Shown here one piece after another: positions 41,443-50,936 of a stretch of DNA of 64,000 nucleotides; position 1 is the stretch's first letter; each line of letters starts with the position of its first letter. The translations under genes were made by a program, and so were the position numbers. Where the stretch lies: positions 124,001 through 188,000 of the forward strand of contig NZ_JBHULM010000011.1 of the NCBI RefSeq assembly GCF_042684485.1, in the 5' to 3' direction. The notes under the pieces were generated by a model, which worked only from the letters and a program-made list of their open reading frames with translations, did no database searches and was not told the DNA's origin. The DNA is from Oceanihabitans gracilariae (GTDB taxonomy: Bacteria; Bacteroidota; Bacteroidia; Flavobacteriales; Flavobacteriaceae).

Positions 41443-42219
41443 CTAACTTATAATCGCTTCTACTTTAGAAACATTATTCTCTAATGCTTCTTTGGTACTA
41501 TTATAACCAAGACTAAAAATAGCATCCATACTTTTCATATTAAAAGTACCATATCTTCCTAATCCTTTAGGAGAGACAACAAAATCACAATCTGAAAATT
41601 TTGCTAAAGAACCAGAAGCAGCCATAATTTTATACGCTCTATCTAACACCGAAAAAGAGTGTTTTAAATCTTTTATTTTTACAGATGTTAAAGGGTTTAC
41701 ATATACACCTATAATACTTTCACAATGTGGTATTAATGGTTCTGTTGGAAAATTATTAAGTACACCTCCATCAATATAATACGAATTTTTAATTTTTACA
41801 GGAGTAAAAACACCTGGAAAAGAAGCAGATGCCAATACAGGTTTTATTAATTCTCCGGAACTAAATATTTTTAATTTTCCTGTTTCCACATTGGTAGCAG
41901 CAACAAAAAGCGCCTTTTTTAAACTACTAAAATCATCGCCTTTAAAACAAACATGAAACTCATTTGTTAGTTTTTCGGTATCAATAATTCCTGGCTTGTT
42001 TAAGGCAAATTTACTTGTTCTAAAAATGGGTATGGTTTTAAAAAAATGAAGTATCTCTTGCCATGTCATTCCTGCAGCATATAGAGAACCTACTATAGCT
42101 CCTGCACTAGTACCTGCAATATGTGTAGGATATATTCCTGCTTCTTCTAATGCTTTAATTGCACCTATATGCGCAACACCTCTTACTCCTCCTCCTGATA
42201 AAACTAATCCTATATTCAT
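41443..42219 (-). CDS. Patatin-like phospholipase / lipid acyl hydrolase
   Basis: 258 residues with the full Ser-Asp dyad: oxyanion loop 'LSGGGVRGVAHIG' (7-19), nucleophile in 'GTSAGAIVGSLY' (Ser38) and Asp in 'YIDGGVLNNFP' (about 149-159). This is the bacterial RssA/patatin size. It likely hydrolyses acyl chains from membrane lipids; localisation is cytoplasmic since no signal peptide is seen. It lies 45 bases after the DUF6134-like gene on the same strand. Confidence 0.93.
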   Translation of the reverse strand: MNIGLVLSGGGVRGVAHIGAIKALEEAGIYPTHIAGTSAGAIVGSLYAAGMTWQEILHFFKTIPIFRTSKFALNKPGIIDTEKLTNEFHVCFKGDDFSSLKKALFVAATNVETGKLKIFSSGELIKPVLASASFPGVFTPVKIKNSYYIDGGVLNNFPTEPLIPHCESIIGVYVNPLTSVKIKDLKHSFSVLDRAYKIMAASGSLAKFSDCDFVVSPKGLGRYGTFNMKSMDAIFSLGYNSTKEALENNVSKVEAIIS

Positions 42220-42263
42220 TTTATTGCGATTTTATTTAATATTTTACAAATATGTATTGCAAT

Positions 42264-42851
42264 CTATTTTGAAATTATTTGAAATCGAATTAAGCCTCCA
42301 TCAATTTCTGCTTTATTAAGCTTTCCGTTTTTATAGTAATATATATTTTCTTTTCCTTTTGCGTTTATTTTCTTGTAGGTATGATTACCTAAAGGCACAA
42401 TGGTATTTAAACTTCCATCTTCTTCAGAAAAACAATGCTTTATATTTTTGGGTTCTGTAAAGTACATTAAAATAGTACTATAATTAATAGACTGCTTTAA
42501 TGATTTTTCTGAATCATTTTGTTTAATTACATAATGATTTCCTAACCACTGTGTGGTTGTTTCTGCATGTGGTTTATTATTAACTGTGATATAAACATCT
42601 GCTTTTTTTAAACTATTATCATTAAAAGTTACATGATATTGGTAATTAACATTAACCTCTTTAATTATTCTAGTGGTAATATTAGTAGTGCTTTGGTAAA
42701 GCACTTTAGCGTCTTGATGCGTTTTTGCAGCTTGTAATTGACCTATAACTTTATCTTTTAAAACAATATCAAAATATAAAAGTGTATCTGGAGTATTAAT
42801 TGGTGTTTCTTGACCAAAGAAGAACTGGAAAAGTATGAAATACCAAATCAT
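42264..42851 (-). CDS. Secreted DUF6134-like protein
   Basis: 195 residues from the chosen start (42851, MIWYFILFQFFFGQETP), which gives a compact signal peptide; an ATG nine codons upstream would precede it with charged residues. The mature part has 'LLYFDIVLKDKVIGQLQAAK', 'TTNITTRIIKEVNVNYQYHV' and 'YFTEPKNIKHCFSEEDGS', a beta-rich pattern resembling DUF6134 proteins of Bacteroidetes. Function unknown. Upstream neighbour of the patatin gene, probably in one operon. Confidence 0.65.
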   Translation of the reverse strand: MIWYFILFQFFFGQETPINTPDTLLYFDIVLKDKVIGQLQAAKTHQDAKVLYQSTTNITTRIIKEVNVNYQYHVTFNDNSLKKADVYITVNNKPHAETTTQWLGNHYVIKQNDSEKSLKQSINYSTILMYFTEPKNIKHCFSEEDGSLNTIVPLGNHTYKKINAKGKENIYYYKNGKLNKAEIDGGLIRFQIISK

Positions 42852-42943
42852 GGAAAAGTCTTTTATATTAGACCACAAATTACCAAAATTAATTTACTAG
42901 AAAAAACTACTATAGGTTTATATTTAATAGTTTTTTAAAAACA

Positions 42944-43020
42944 AAAAAGTAGGTTATAATTTAAAATTACAACCTACTTTTTAAGTATTTATTTTTCTGT
43001 TTTTTATGAAACAGAAAAAT
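42944..43020 (-). terminator. Terminator region of the transaldolase gene
   Basis: Two hairpins: AAAAGTAGGTTATAATTTAA opposite ATTACAACCTACTTTT (42945-42982), then ATTTTTCTGT / ACAGAAAAAT (42991-43020) directly after the stop. On the minus strand the first ends in a T-run. Confidence 0.7.
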
Positions 43021-43022
43021 AT

Positions 43023-43676
43023 TTAGTTTCCTTTATTATAGTCTTCTAAAAACTTAGCTAAACCACTATCTGTTAAAGGGTGTTTTAATAATCCTGTAAT
43101 AGAAGATAAAGGTCCTGTCATTACATCTGCACCTAATTTAGCACAGTTAATAACGTGCATGGTGTGACGAATAGATGCTGCTAAAATTTCTGTTCTAAAG
43201 CCATAGTTATCATAAATCATTCTAATTTCATCGATAAGGTTTAAACCATCTGTAGAAATATCATCTAGTCTTCCTAAAAACGGAGAAACATAAGTTGCTC
43301 CAGCTTTAGCAGCTAACAATGCTTGTCCTGCTGAAAAAACTAAAGTTACATTGGTTTTTATTCCTTTATCTGAAAAATATTTACAAGCTTTTACACCATC
43401 TGCAATCATAGGAAGTTTTACAACAATTTGCGGATGCAATGCTGCTAAAGCTTCTCCTTCTTTTACCATACCTTCAAAGTCTGTAGCAATAACTTCTGCA
43501 GAAACATCTCCTTCTACAAGTTCACAAATCTTTTTGTAGTGGTTTAAAATATTTTCTGCTCCAGTAATTCCTTCTTTAGCCATTAAAGACGGATTTGTTG
43601 TAACACCATCTAAAACTCCTAAATCTTGAGCTTCTTTAATTTGTTCTAGGTTTGCAGTGTCTATAAAAAATTTCAT
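43023..43676 (-). CDS. Transaldolase, short TalC/Fsa type
   Basis: Moves dihydroxyacetone units between sugar phosphates in the non-oxidative pentose phosphate pathway. 217 residues, as for the short class. 'MKFFIDTANLEQIKEAQDLG' start, 'VTTNPSLMAKEG', Schiff-base Lys in 'VVKLPMIADG' (about 85-94), 'NVTLVFSAGQALLAAKAGAT' and 'AASIRHTMHVINCAKLGAD'. Fructose-6-phosphate aldolase activity is possible in this subfamily, but pairing with transketolase next door favours transaldolase. Confidence 0.93.
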   Translation of the reverse strand: MKFFIDTANLEQIKEAQDLGVLDGVTTNPSLMAKEGITGAENILNHYKKICELVEGDVSAEVIATDFEGMVKEGEALAALHPQIVVKLPMIADGVKACKYFSDKGIKTNVTLVFSAGQALLAAKAGATYVSPFLGRLDDISTDGLNLIDEIRMIYDNYGFRTEILAASIRHTMHVINCAKLGADVMTGPLSSITGLLKHPLTDSGLAKFLEDYNKGN

Positions 43677-43686
43677 ATCTATTGTT

Positions 43687-45723
43687 TTATACTGTTTTTA
43701 AATATTCTAATACTTGCTTGCTTACTTTTTCGCCAGTAAAACCAAATTTATCATCTAGCACTTTTGCTGGTGCCGAATAACCAAAGTGATCTACACCAAA
43801 AACTTTACCGTTATCACCAACTAAACCTTCTAGGTTTACTGGTAATCCTGCTGTTAAACCAAATAATGGTTTGTTTTTAGGTATGATACTGTTTTGGTAT
43901 TCTTTAGATTGTAATCTAAAAACACCTTCAGAAATTACAGAAGCAATATTTACTTTTAAGTTATTTTCTTTTTCTAAAATCTCAGCTGCTGCTACTAAAG
44001 TTGCAACTTCAGATCCGTTTGCAATTAAAACCACATCTGGATTTTCTACTTCTTTTACCAAGTAACCTCCTTTTTCTGCAGCTAATGCTTCATTATATCT
44101 AGAGTCTCCTTGTGCTTCTACATCTTTAATACCTTGTCTAGAAAGAATTAAACCTGTTGGTCTGCTTTTGTTTTCTAAAGCCATTTTCCAAGCTACGCTA
44201 GTTTCTGCAGAATCTGCAGGACGTAATGCTAAGAAACTTGGGTCACCACTGTGATTTTTTAATTTTTCTAATAAACGTATTTGTGCTTCTTGCTCTATTG
44301 GTTGGTGTGTTGGTCCATCTTCACCTACTCTAAAGGCATCATGTGTCCAAACATATTTTACACCTAATTCTTGAAGAGCACTTAAACGAATTGCAGGTTT
44401 CATATAATCTGAAAACACAAAGAATGTAGCCACTACAGGTATAACTCCTCCGTGTAAAGCCAATCCGTTAGCAATACAAGCCATTGTTAATTCTGCAACT
44501 CCTGCTTGTAAGAAAGAACCTGTAAAATCTCCTTTTTGTATGGCGTGTGTTTTCTTTAAGAAACCATCTGTTTTATCTGAATTAGATAAATCTGCTGAAG
44601 AAACAATCATGTTTTCTACATTTTCAGCTAAATAACCTAATACACCAGAAGAAGCAGCTCTTGTTGCTAATCCTGCTTTATGCTCTATAGTAGAAAAGTC
44701 TAATTCTGGTAATTCACCAGATAAGAAGAAGTCTAGTTTTGCTGCTAGTGCTTCGTTTTCATTTCTCCAAGAATCAATTTCTGCTTTCTTTTTAGCAGCT
44801 TGTGCTGTTTTTTCTTTTATAAGATTTTTATAAAATGTTTGCACATCTTCATAAATATCAAAAGGACTTTCAGGATTTGCTCCTAAGTTTAATAATGTTT
44901 TTTCGTAATCTGCTCCTGTATTACTAATTGGTTGTCCGTGAGACTCACAATGTCCTTCAAACTTATCTCCATCTGCAGTAACACAACCTTTACCCATTAT
45001 TGTTTTACCAATAATAAGGGTTGGTTTTTCGGTTTCGTTATTAGCATCTGTTAATGCTTTTCTAATAGCTTCATGATCATGACCATCAATAGTTACTACT
45101 TTCCATCCCCAAGATTCATACTTCATAGCAGTATCTTCAGTAGTTACCTCATCTGTAGAAGTTGATAATTGAATATCATTAGAGTCAAAAAACATGATAA
45201 AGTTATTTAAACCTAAATGACCAGCAATTCTACCTGCTCCTTGCGAAATTTCTTCTTGCACACCACCATCAGAAATAAAACCATATACTTTATGATTCAT
45301 CCAATCACCAAAACGTGCTTTTAAAAATTTAGCAGCAATTGCAGCACCAACACCCATTGTGTGTCCTTGCCCTAAAGGTCCTGAAGTATTTTCAACACCT
45401 CTAGCAACATCAACTTCTGGATGACCTGGAGTAATAGAACCCCATTGTCTGAAGTTTGCAACATCGTCTTTTTTATAATTACCTAAAAGATAATATTGCG
45501 CATACATTAGTGTAGATAGGTGACCAGCATCCATAAAAAAACGATCTCTAAAAGGCCATGTCATGTCTGAAGGATCGTAATTGAAGAATTCGGAATAAAG
45601 AATATGCATAAAATCTGCACCTCCCATTGGACCACCAGGATGGCCAGAGCTGGCTTTTTCAACCATGGCTACTGCCAATGCTCTAATGTTATCTGCTGCT
45701 TGTTGGTCAATTTGCTTGTTCAT
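43687..45723 (-). CDS. tkt: Transketolase
   Basis: Thiamine-diphosphate enzyme of the pentose phosphate pathway. 678 residues. 'ASSGHPGGPMGGADFMHILY' (about 24-43), 'GHPEVDVARGVENTSGPLGQ', TPP/Mg motif 'GFISDGGVQEEISQGAG' to 'DSNDIQL', 'THDAFRVGEDGPTHQPIEQE' and 'ILSRQGI'. Lies ten bases upstream of the transaldolase gene in the same direction, so they form a pentose phosphate operon. The 250-base gap upstream has an AT-rich promoter region and the terminator of the next gene. Confidence 0.97.
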   Translation of the reverse strand: MNKQIDQQAADNIRALAVAMVEKASSGHPGGPMGGADFMHILYSEFFNYDPSDMTWPFRDRFFMDAGHLSTLMYAQYYLLGNYKKDDVANFRQWGSITPGHPEVDVARGVENTSGPLGQGHTMGVGAAIAAKFLKARFGDWMNHKVYGFISDGGVQEEISQGAGRIAGHLGLNNFIMFFDSNDIQLSTSTDEVTTEDTAMKYESWGWKVVTIDGHDHEAIRKALTDANNETEKPTLIIGKTIMGKGCVTADGDKFEGHCESHGQPISNTGADYEKTLLNLGANPESPFDIYEDVQTFYKNLIKEKTAQAAKKKAEIDSWRNENEALAAKLDFFLSGELPELDFSTIEHKAGLATRAASSGVLGYLAENVENMIVSSADLSNSDKTDGFLKKTHAIQKGDFTGSFLQAGVAELTMACIANGLALHGGVIPVVATFFVFSDYMKPAIRLSALQELGVKYVWTHDAFRVGEDGPTHQPIEQEAQIRLLEKLKNHSGDPSFLALRPADSAETSVAWKMALENKSRPTGLILSRQGIKDVEAQGDSRYNEALAAEKGGYLVKEVENPDVVLIANGSEVATLVAAAEILEKENNLKVNIASVISEGVFRLQSKEYQNSIIPKNKPLFGLTAGLPVNLEGLVGDNGKVFGVDHFGYSAPAKVLDDKFGFTGEKVSKQVLEYLKTV

Positions 45724-45921
45724 TTTTTATATTTTAATACGTTTAATAAACTTTTTTTATTTTTATCATAATTAACGATGCAAAGATGCTGATTATTTTA
45801 CAAAACCTGTAGATAAATTTGCTTTAAAATTGTTTTATTATTCACAATTAATGGGTGTTTATTAACTTTTTAAAAGTTTAATGCTTTTATTTTATCATAC
45901 CATTAATTAAGAGTTATCTAT

Positions 45922-45957
45922 ATAAAAAAGAGCTGTAAAAAGTATTACAGCTCTTGA
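45922..45957 (-). terminator. Terminator of the repeat-containing secreted protein gene
   Basis: Perfect 11-bp stem AAGAGCTGTAA / TTACAGCTCTT with a 6-base loop, followed by TTTTTTATA on the minus strand. Confidence 0.88.
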
Positions 45958-45977
45958 TTAATTTTATTAAAATTTGT

Positions 45978-48209
45978 TTATTTTTTTAATAACTTAATGG
46001 TTTGTTTTTGATCTCCTTGAATAATATTTAAGAAGTACATACCTGTTTTTAAGTCACTACCAAAAGAAAATTCTTCGTTTGGATTATGTTCTTCTGACAA
46101 CAAAAGTTTTCCGCTTATATCTAATAGTTGTAATTTGTAGTTTTTATTAGGCACAGCATTATCCATTTTTATACGAAACGTATTTTGGCTTGGATTTGGA
46201 CTAACTTGTACTTGCAAACTATTGCTTACACTATTTAATTTTACTTGTGATTTTTCAGGTGCTGGGTTACAAAACTCACCATTTACACCTACTACGCTAC
46301 CTTCCATATCTGTATAGCCAACAACAACTATTCCTCCTTCAAATGTAACACCTAAAATATCTTGTGAGCAAGAGGTATGAATTTCTGCAGTATCAGAACC
46401 GTTAGAAAGCTCTAAGTTTTTTTCTAGTTTATCACCATTATCATAAATTGTATAGGTACCATCTCCATTATCTATTACTGTTCCAGAGTTTGATACTAAG
46501 GTAGCGCCAGGTCCTCCACTATAAGAAACAATTAGCTGTTCTAATCCTCCTTTGCATTCGCATTCTCCAGGAACTTCAACAGAAGAACAACCTTCAACTA
46601 AATCGGAACTATGACCTTCTGTATCTGTATAATGAACTACTTGTATTCCTCCAGAAAAAGTAACACCTAAAATATCCTGAGAACATGAGGTATGGATTTC
46701 TGCTGTTTCTACTCCATTAGAGACCTCTAAGTTTTTTTCTAATTTATCTCCATTATTGGTAATAGTATACGTTCCGTCTCCATTATCTGTAACAGTTCCA
46801 GAATTAGATATTAAAATAGCTCCAGGCCCTCCACTATAAGCAATGGTTATTTCTGTTAAACCACCTTTACATTCACATTCTTCTACATAAGGACATAAGG
46901 CTCCTCCATTTCTACTGACTCCTGAAATTATTTCGAAGTCTCCAATTTGTAATCCAGGACCAACAGGCTGTGAACAACTAACATGTAAATCACTTACTTC
47001 TAAACCATTAACAAAGAAATAAATAGTATTTGTCATTCTATTTTCATCTCCATTACCTATAAATGTAAATTGGTCAGTAGCAGAATGCATACCTTGATAC
47101 AATACCTCATCATCTTTATTTAACACCATAATAGTAGCATTTGACATACCATTGTATTGCATGGTTAATTCTACTAATCCACCATCACATTCATTGCAAG
47201 CTCCTTCTGGAGGAGTAACAGGGTCACATGGTAAAGTCACTAAATCTTGTGTCCAGGTAACATGATCATCTCCTTTAATTTTTTTAGCAACAAAAATACC
47301 ATTCATATAAGTAGTATTCCCTCTTTCTCCTTTTACTTCAATTTCTTTATCTCTAACATATATACGAGCTGTTAAGTTTGTACCTTTTTTAATTTTAACC
47401 TTATCATCTGCATAAATTGTAACATTTCTGTGCATTGGGTTGAAAATATTATTTTCACCTAATTCCATTCCTTTTTGCAAATACACATTACCACATTTGT
47501 TGATAAAAATAATTGTTGCATTTTCTTTTGTTTTAATTTCTTTAATAAAAACATCGGAACTTGTAAAAGATAAAGTAGCTCCTTCTTTCACTTCAATTTT
47601 ACCATAAACATCTCCTGGTAATACAACATCTTCTCCTTCTTCAACCACAATATCTACACTATCTCCATTAGTTGTATTGTTAGTTATAAATGATGGTAAT
47701 GTTATTACTGCTTGTGCATAGATTGAAGCTCCTACAGAGCTATCACTATCTATCTCTATTTCTGGAGATTTAACAAAACTATATACAATACTTTCGTCTT
47801 TTATTTTAGCTGTCCCGTTAGATTGGGTTACACCTAAAGCTCCAGAAATCACAAGATTATTGTCTTTAAGTTCTATTTGCTCTTTTGCAATCATTACAAA
47901 TGAAGCAATGTCATCTGATGACCTGAATACGTTTTTGGTATTAGTTACACACTCAATACTTGCTGAATTTAGCGTACTTTGCTTTGTAGTAGAATTGTTT
48001 TTTTTAGACTTATCTCCTATTGGAGTTGTTTTATTAACTACATCTAAATTAAGGTCAGCCTCTTTAATAATGGTTAAACTATTAGAAAAGACATTAGCGG
48101 TTAGAAAAAACAAAAGGATGGAAGTTATTTTCATCCTGTTTAATCTTTTGTTTTGTATAGACTTATAATTGCCCATACTTGAAAAAATTTTCGAGTTGAT
48201 TGTTTTCAT
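45978..48209 (-). CDS. T9SS-secreted protein with three cysteine-rich repeats
   Basis: 743 residues. Signal-like segment 'ITSILLFFLTANVFSNSL' at about 28-45; the true start may be Met26 (48134), but Met1 is kept. Middle: a beta-solenoid-like stretch (about 190-330). Then three repeats beginning 'CDGGLVEL' (about 340), 'CKGGLTEI' (about 445) and 'CKGGLEQL' (about 550); the last two are nearly identical, including 'SGGPGA', 'DNGDGTYTI', 'GDKLEKNLE' and 'AEIHTSCSQDILGVTF'. The end (about 665-743) is a type A sorting domain ('SPNPSQNTFRIKM', 'GMYFLNIIQGDQKQTIKLLK'). Function is unknown; an extracellular structural or adhesive role is likely. Confidence 0.87.
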   Translation of the reverse strand: MKTINSKIFSSMGNYKSIQNKRLNRMKITSILLFFLTANVFSNSLTIIKEADLNLDVVNKTTPIGDKSKKNNSTTKQSTLNSASIECVTNTKNVFRSSDDIASFVMIAKEQIELKDNNLVISGALGVTQSNGTAKIKDESIVYSFVKSPEIEIDSDSSVGASIYAQAVITLPSFITNNTTNGDSVDIVVEEGEDVVLPGDVYGKIEVKEGATLSFTSSDVFIKEIKTKENATIIFINKCGNVYLQKGMELGENNIFNPMHRNVTIYADDKVKIKKGTNLTARIYVRDKEIEVKGERGNTTYMNGIFVAKKIKGDDHVTWTQDLVTLPCDPVTPPEGACNECDGGLVELTMQYNGMSNATIMVLNKDDEVLYQGMHSATDQFTFIGNGDENRMTNTIYFFVNGLEVSDLHVSCSQPVGPGLQIGDFEIISGVSRNGGALCPYVEECECKGGLTEITIAYSGGPGAILISNSGTVTDNGDGTYTITNNGDKLEKNLEVSNGVETAEIHTSCSQDILGVTFSGGIQVVHYTDTEGHSSDLVEGCSSVEVPGECECKGGLEQLIVSYSGGPGATLVSNSGTVIDNGDGTYTIYDNGDKLEKNLELSNGSDTAEIHTSCSQDILGVTFEGGIVVVGYTDMEGSVVGVNGEFCNPAPEKSQVKLNSVSNSLQVQVSPNPSQNTFRIKMDNAVPNKNYKLQLLDISGKLLLSEEHNPNEEFSFGSDLKTGMYFLNIIQGDQKQTIKLLKK

Positions 48210-48473
48210 GTTAAAAAATTTAAATTAATAGCACATCTAACTTAAATGTAGAACTATTTAATTTCTCCTTTTAAAAAACTCGACGTACAGCATAATAAAC
48301 GGTTAAAAACACTAATACTGAACATCTAAATAACTGAAATACAATTAGTTGTATTTATTTTCTTATAAATTTCAATATATAAACATATTAATAAAATTAA
48401 ATTAAAAAAAGTAGGCTTGTTTATAACCTCATATTGTTTTTTTGCAATTTTTTTAATAATATCGAATCTATTA
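48210..48473. other. Gap without a recognised gene
   Basis: AT-rich leader and promoter region of the secreted protein gene. I see no open frame, hairpin terminator or repeat that I can support. Confidence 0.5.
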
Positions 48474-48923
48474 TTAATCTCTATCTAACAAGCGTATTTG
48501 CTTTTCGTTTTTTAAAATATCTTTAAAAATTTGAAACAATTGTGTTTTAAGGTTTTTATACTCAATAAAGAACTCACTGATTACTTTTACAAGTTCTTGA
48601 TGTTCTTTTTTATAACCTGCTTCTTCTTTTGGTTGCTTAATATTATCAACTAAAACTTCTAGATCATTAGTATGTGTTTTCACAATATTTAGAAGTTCTT
48701 CATTTCTTTTTTGCGATCTATTTAAGGCATCTACAATTTCTGTATTGTCTTCAAACTCTCTTTTATTAATAAGTTGCAAGGTGTAGGTAGTTACCAAATC
48801 ATCTAAAAACAGTTGTTCATCTTTTATGAAACTTAATTCTGAATACCATTTTTTTGAGGCTTGATGCATTTCTGTTGCATTCATTAATTCCAGATATTTT
48901 TCTTGTGTTTTTGTAGTTATCAT
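48474..48923 (-). CDS. Helical coiled-coil protein, co-transcribed with Hsp20
   Basis: 149 residues from the chosen start (48923, MITTKTQEKYLELMNATEMH); the longer frame upstream begins inside the spacer. Almost wholly alpha-helical with heptad-like patterns ('EIVDALNRSQKRNEELLNIV', 'LEVLVDNIKQPKEEAGYKKE', 'FFIEYKNLKTQLFQIFKDIL'); no membrane segment or known domain. Not recognised. It starts 66 bases after the Hsp20 gene in the same direction, so it likely shares the Fnr-like promoter at 49480. Confidence 0.72.
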   Translation of the reverse strand: MITTKTQEKYLELMNATEMHQASKKWYSELSFIKDEQLFLDDLVTTYTLQLINKREFEDNTEIVDALNRSQKRNEELLNIVKTHTNDLEVLVDNIKQPKEEAGYKKEHQELVKVISEFFIEYKNLKTQLFQIFKDILKNEKQIRLLDRD

Positions 48924-48989
48924 AATATATGTTTTAAAGTAAAGGCAGAATACAATTTGCACAATAATATTCTGCCTGTATTGTGTGTA

Positions 48990-49439
48990 TTAAAGAATTT
49001 CAATTTTCTTTTTTGAGTTTCCTTTTTCTTCCTCTTTTTTTAAAATATTAAGTTTTAATATACCATCATTGTAGGTAGCCTTAACTTTTTCTTCTGTATT
49101 TACCGTTTTTGGCAATTGTAGAGATCTTTTAAAAGAGCTATAACTAAACTCTTTACGTGTATAGTTCTCTTCTTTTTCTTCCTGATTTGTGTTTTTTTCG
49201 GCAGAAACATTAAGTATATCTCCATCTATGGTAACATCAAAATCTTTTTTATTAAATCCTGGTGCTGCAAATTCTATTTCAAAATCTTTATCATGCTCTT
49301 TTACGTTCATTGCAGGCATGAGACTTTCATCATCTAAAAAATCATTATCAAAAAAATTATCTGAATTTAAAAATGATTTTAAATTATCATTATTCCATGG
49401 AAATAATCTGTTTCTGTTGTTAAATTTAATAAGTGACAT
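48990..49439 (-). CDS. Small heat-shock protein, Hsp20 / alpha-crystallin family
   Basis: ATP-independent holdase chaperone. 149 residues: short N-terminal arm, then the alpha-crystallin domain (about 45-140): 'PAMNVKEHDKDFEIEFAAPG', 'FDVTIDGDILNVSAEK', 'YSSFKRSLQLPKTV' and 'VKATYNDGILKLNILKKEE', the A-x-x-x-n-GvL pattern being conserved; basic tail ending 'KKKIEIL' with the I-x-I-type motif. Preceded by palindrome CTGATTTTTATCAT with a TATCTTAC box. Confidence 0.95.
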   Translation of the reverse strand: MSLIKFNNRNRLFPWNNDNLKSFLNSDNFFDNDFLDDESLMPAMNVKEHDKDFEIEFAAPGFNKKDFDVTIDGDILNVSAEKNTNQEEKEENYTRKEFSYSSFKRSLQLPKTVNTEEKVKATYNDGILKLNILKKEEEKGNSKKKIEIL

Positions 49440-49479
49440 AGTTGTATTTATTTATGGATTAAACAATTAATTACACTAT

Positions 49480-49523
49480 GTAAGATACAAAATGAAACAC
49501 GCGAATAACATGATAAAAATCAG
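49480..49523 (-). promoter_or_regulatory. Fnr-like site and promoter box before Hsp20 (site 1)
   Basis: On the minus strand CTGATTTTTATCAT, 22 bases, TATCTTAC. Same geometry as five other full sites in this cluster. Confidence 0.75.
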
Positions 49524-49550
49524 TTACTTGTGTTAAAATTTTACTAAATT

Positions 49551-50924
49551 TTAAAGGCTGTTTTTTTCTACATCTAAAAGTTTAGGAATAGTCGCATTCC
49601 AATTAAATGTATCTTTAATTTTCACTCGAAAAGCATCTAACGCTGTAGGTTCTCCATGAATTAAATATACTTTTTCAGGAACATTTTTAATGCCACGCAT
49701 CCAGTTTATTAAATCGTTTTGATCTGCATGTGCCGAAAGACTATCTATGTTTTTAATTGTAGCTTTTACAGGATAGTATTTTCCGAAGAATTTAATTTCA
49801 TGTGCTCCTTCTAACAATTGCCTTCCTCTGGTACCTTCGGCTTGATAGCCAACTAACAAAACGGTTGTAGAAGACACATCTATGAGTTGTTGTAGATAGG
49901 TTAAAACGCGTCCTCCTGTAACCATACCACTTCCTGCTATAACAATTTTTGAACGCTTATCATCAATGGTTTGCCACGTTTCTTTGTAAGATTGAATAAT
50001 ATTTACATGATTACACATGGCATTAAAGTCTGAAGGAGATAGTTTGTGCCATTTAGGAAAACGATTAAAAACCTCTAAAACGTTATTTCCCATAGGACTA
50101 TCAACAAAAATAGGAATATTAGGTATTTTATTTTCTTTGTAAAGTTTCCAGAGCATATACATAAGTGTTTGCAAGCGCTCTACAGCAAAACTTGGTATAA
50201 TTAAATTTCCTCTTTTATGTATGGTCTGGTTTATTATATCTGCTAGAATGGCTTCTACATCTTCTTTTGGATGCAATTTATTTCCGTAGGTGCTTTCAAT
50301 AAACAAGAAGTCTGCCCATTCTGGTTTTTTAGGATCATTGAGCAAATAATCATCTGTTCTACCAATATCTCCTGAAAAAACGAATCTTTTTCCGTGAATA
50401 TCTAATTCTATAAAAGTTGCTCCAATGATATGTCCGTTATACTGAAAACGATAAGAGATATCTTGGGTAAATAAAATCCATTTACCTGGTATTTCTACTT
50501 GAAATTGTAGAATGGTTTTTTCTGCATCTTTAACAGTATAAAAAGGAAGCGCAGGATGGTGTTTAGAAAACTGTTCTTTATTTGCCTTTTCTGCAGATTC
50601 TTCATGAATTTTTGCGCTATCTTTTAATATAATTTCTGCAATGGCCAAAGTTGGTGCTGTGCCAATTATTTTGCCTTTAAAACCTTGTTGTACTAGTCTT
50701 GGTAAATAACCAACATGATCTAAATGACCATGTGTTAGCAATACAATATCTATGTTTTCAACTGTAATTGGTAGATTATTCCAGTTGCGTTCGCGCAAAT
50801 CTTTTATTCCTTGAAACATACCACAATCTATAAGTATGTTTTTACCAAAAGCTTCTAATAAAAATTTAGAACCAGTAACGGTTCCTGCAGCTCCTAAGAA
50901 TCTAACTGTAGCATAATCTAACAT
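49551..50924 (-). CDS. MBL-fold / beta-CASP nuclease (RNA-processing exonuclease family)
   Basis: 457 residues. Metallo-beta-lactamase domain with the zinc motif 'LLTHGHLDHVGYLPRL' (about 62-77), 'FSGDIGRTDDYLL' and 'FIESTYGN', a beta-CASP insert (about 215-400, 'DSPMGNNVLEVFNRF', 'IAGSGMVTGGRVLTYL') and the RMMBL-type end ('SLSAHADQNDLINWM', 'VYLIHGEPTALDAFR'). Members are RNA endo/exonucleases related to CPSF73. Part of the minus-strand unit starting at the USP genes; the ATP-cone gene ends 12 bases upstream. Confidence 0.93.
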   Translation of the reverse strand: MLDYATVRFLGAAGTVTGSKFLLEAFGKNILIDCGMFQGIKDLRERNWNNLPITVENIDIVLLTHGHLDHVGYLPRLVQQGFKGKIIGTAPTLAIAEIILKDSAKIHEESAEKANKEQFSKHHPALPFYTVKDAEKTILQFQVEIPGKWILFTQDISYRFQYNGHIIGATFIELDIHGKRFVFSGDIGRTDDYLLNDPKKPEWADFLFIESTYGNKLHPKEDVEAILADIINQTIHKRGNLIIPSFAVERLQTLMYMLWKLYKENKIPNIPIFVDSPMGNNVLEVFNRFPKWHKLSPSDFNAMCNHVNIIQSYKETWQTIDDKRSKIVIAGSGMVTGGRVLTYLQQLIDVSSTTVLLVGYQAEGTRGRQLLEGAHEIKFFGKYYPVKATIKNIDSLSAHADQNDLINWMRGIKNVPEKVYLIHGEPTALDAFRVKIKDTFNWNATIPKLLDVEKNSL

Positions 50925-50936
50925 CCTTTTTTGGTT

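Noticed and set aside
45740..45785. Fnr-like site before transketolase
   Set aside because: A TTTTTATCAT half-site is present, but the other half and the 22-bp spacing to a TAnnTT box are missing.
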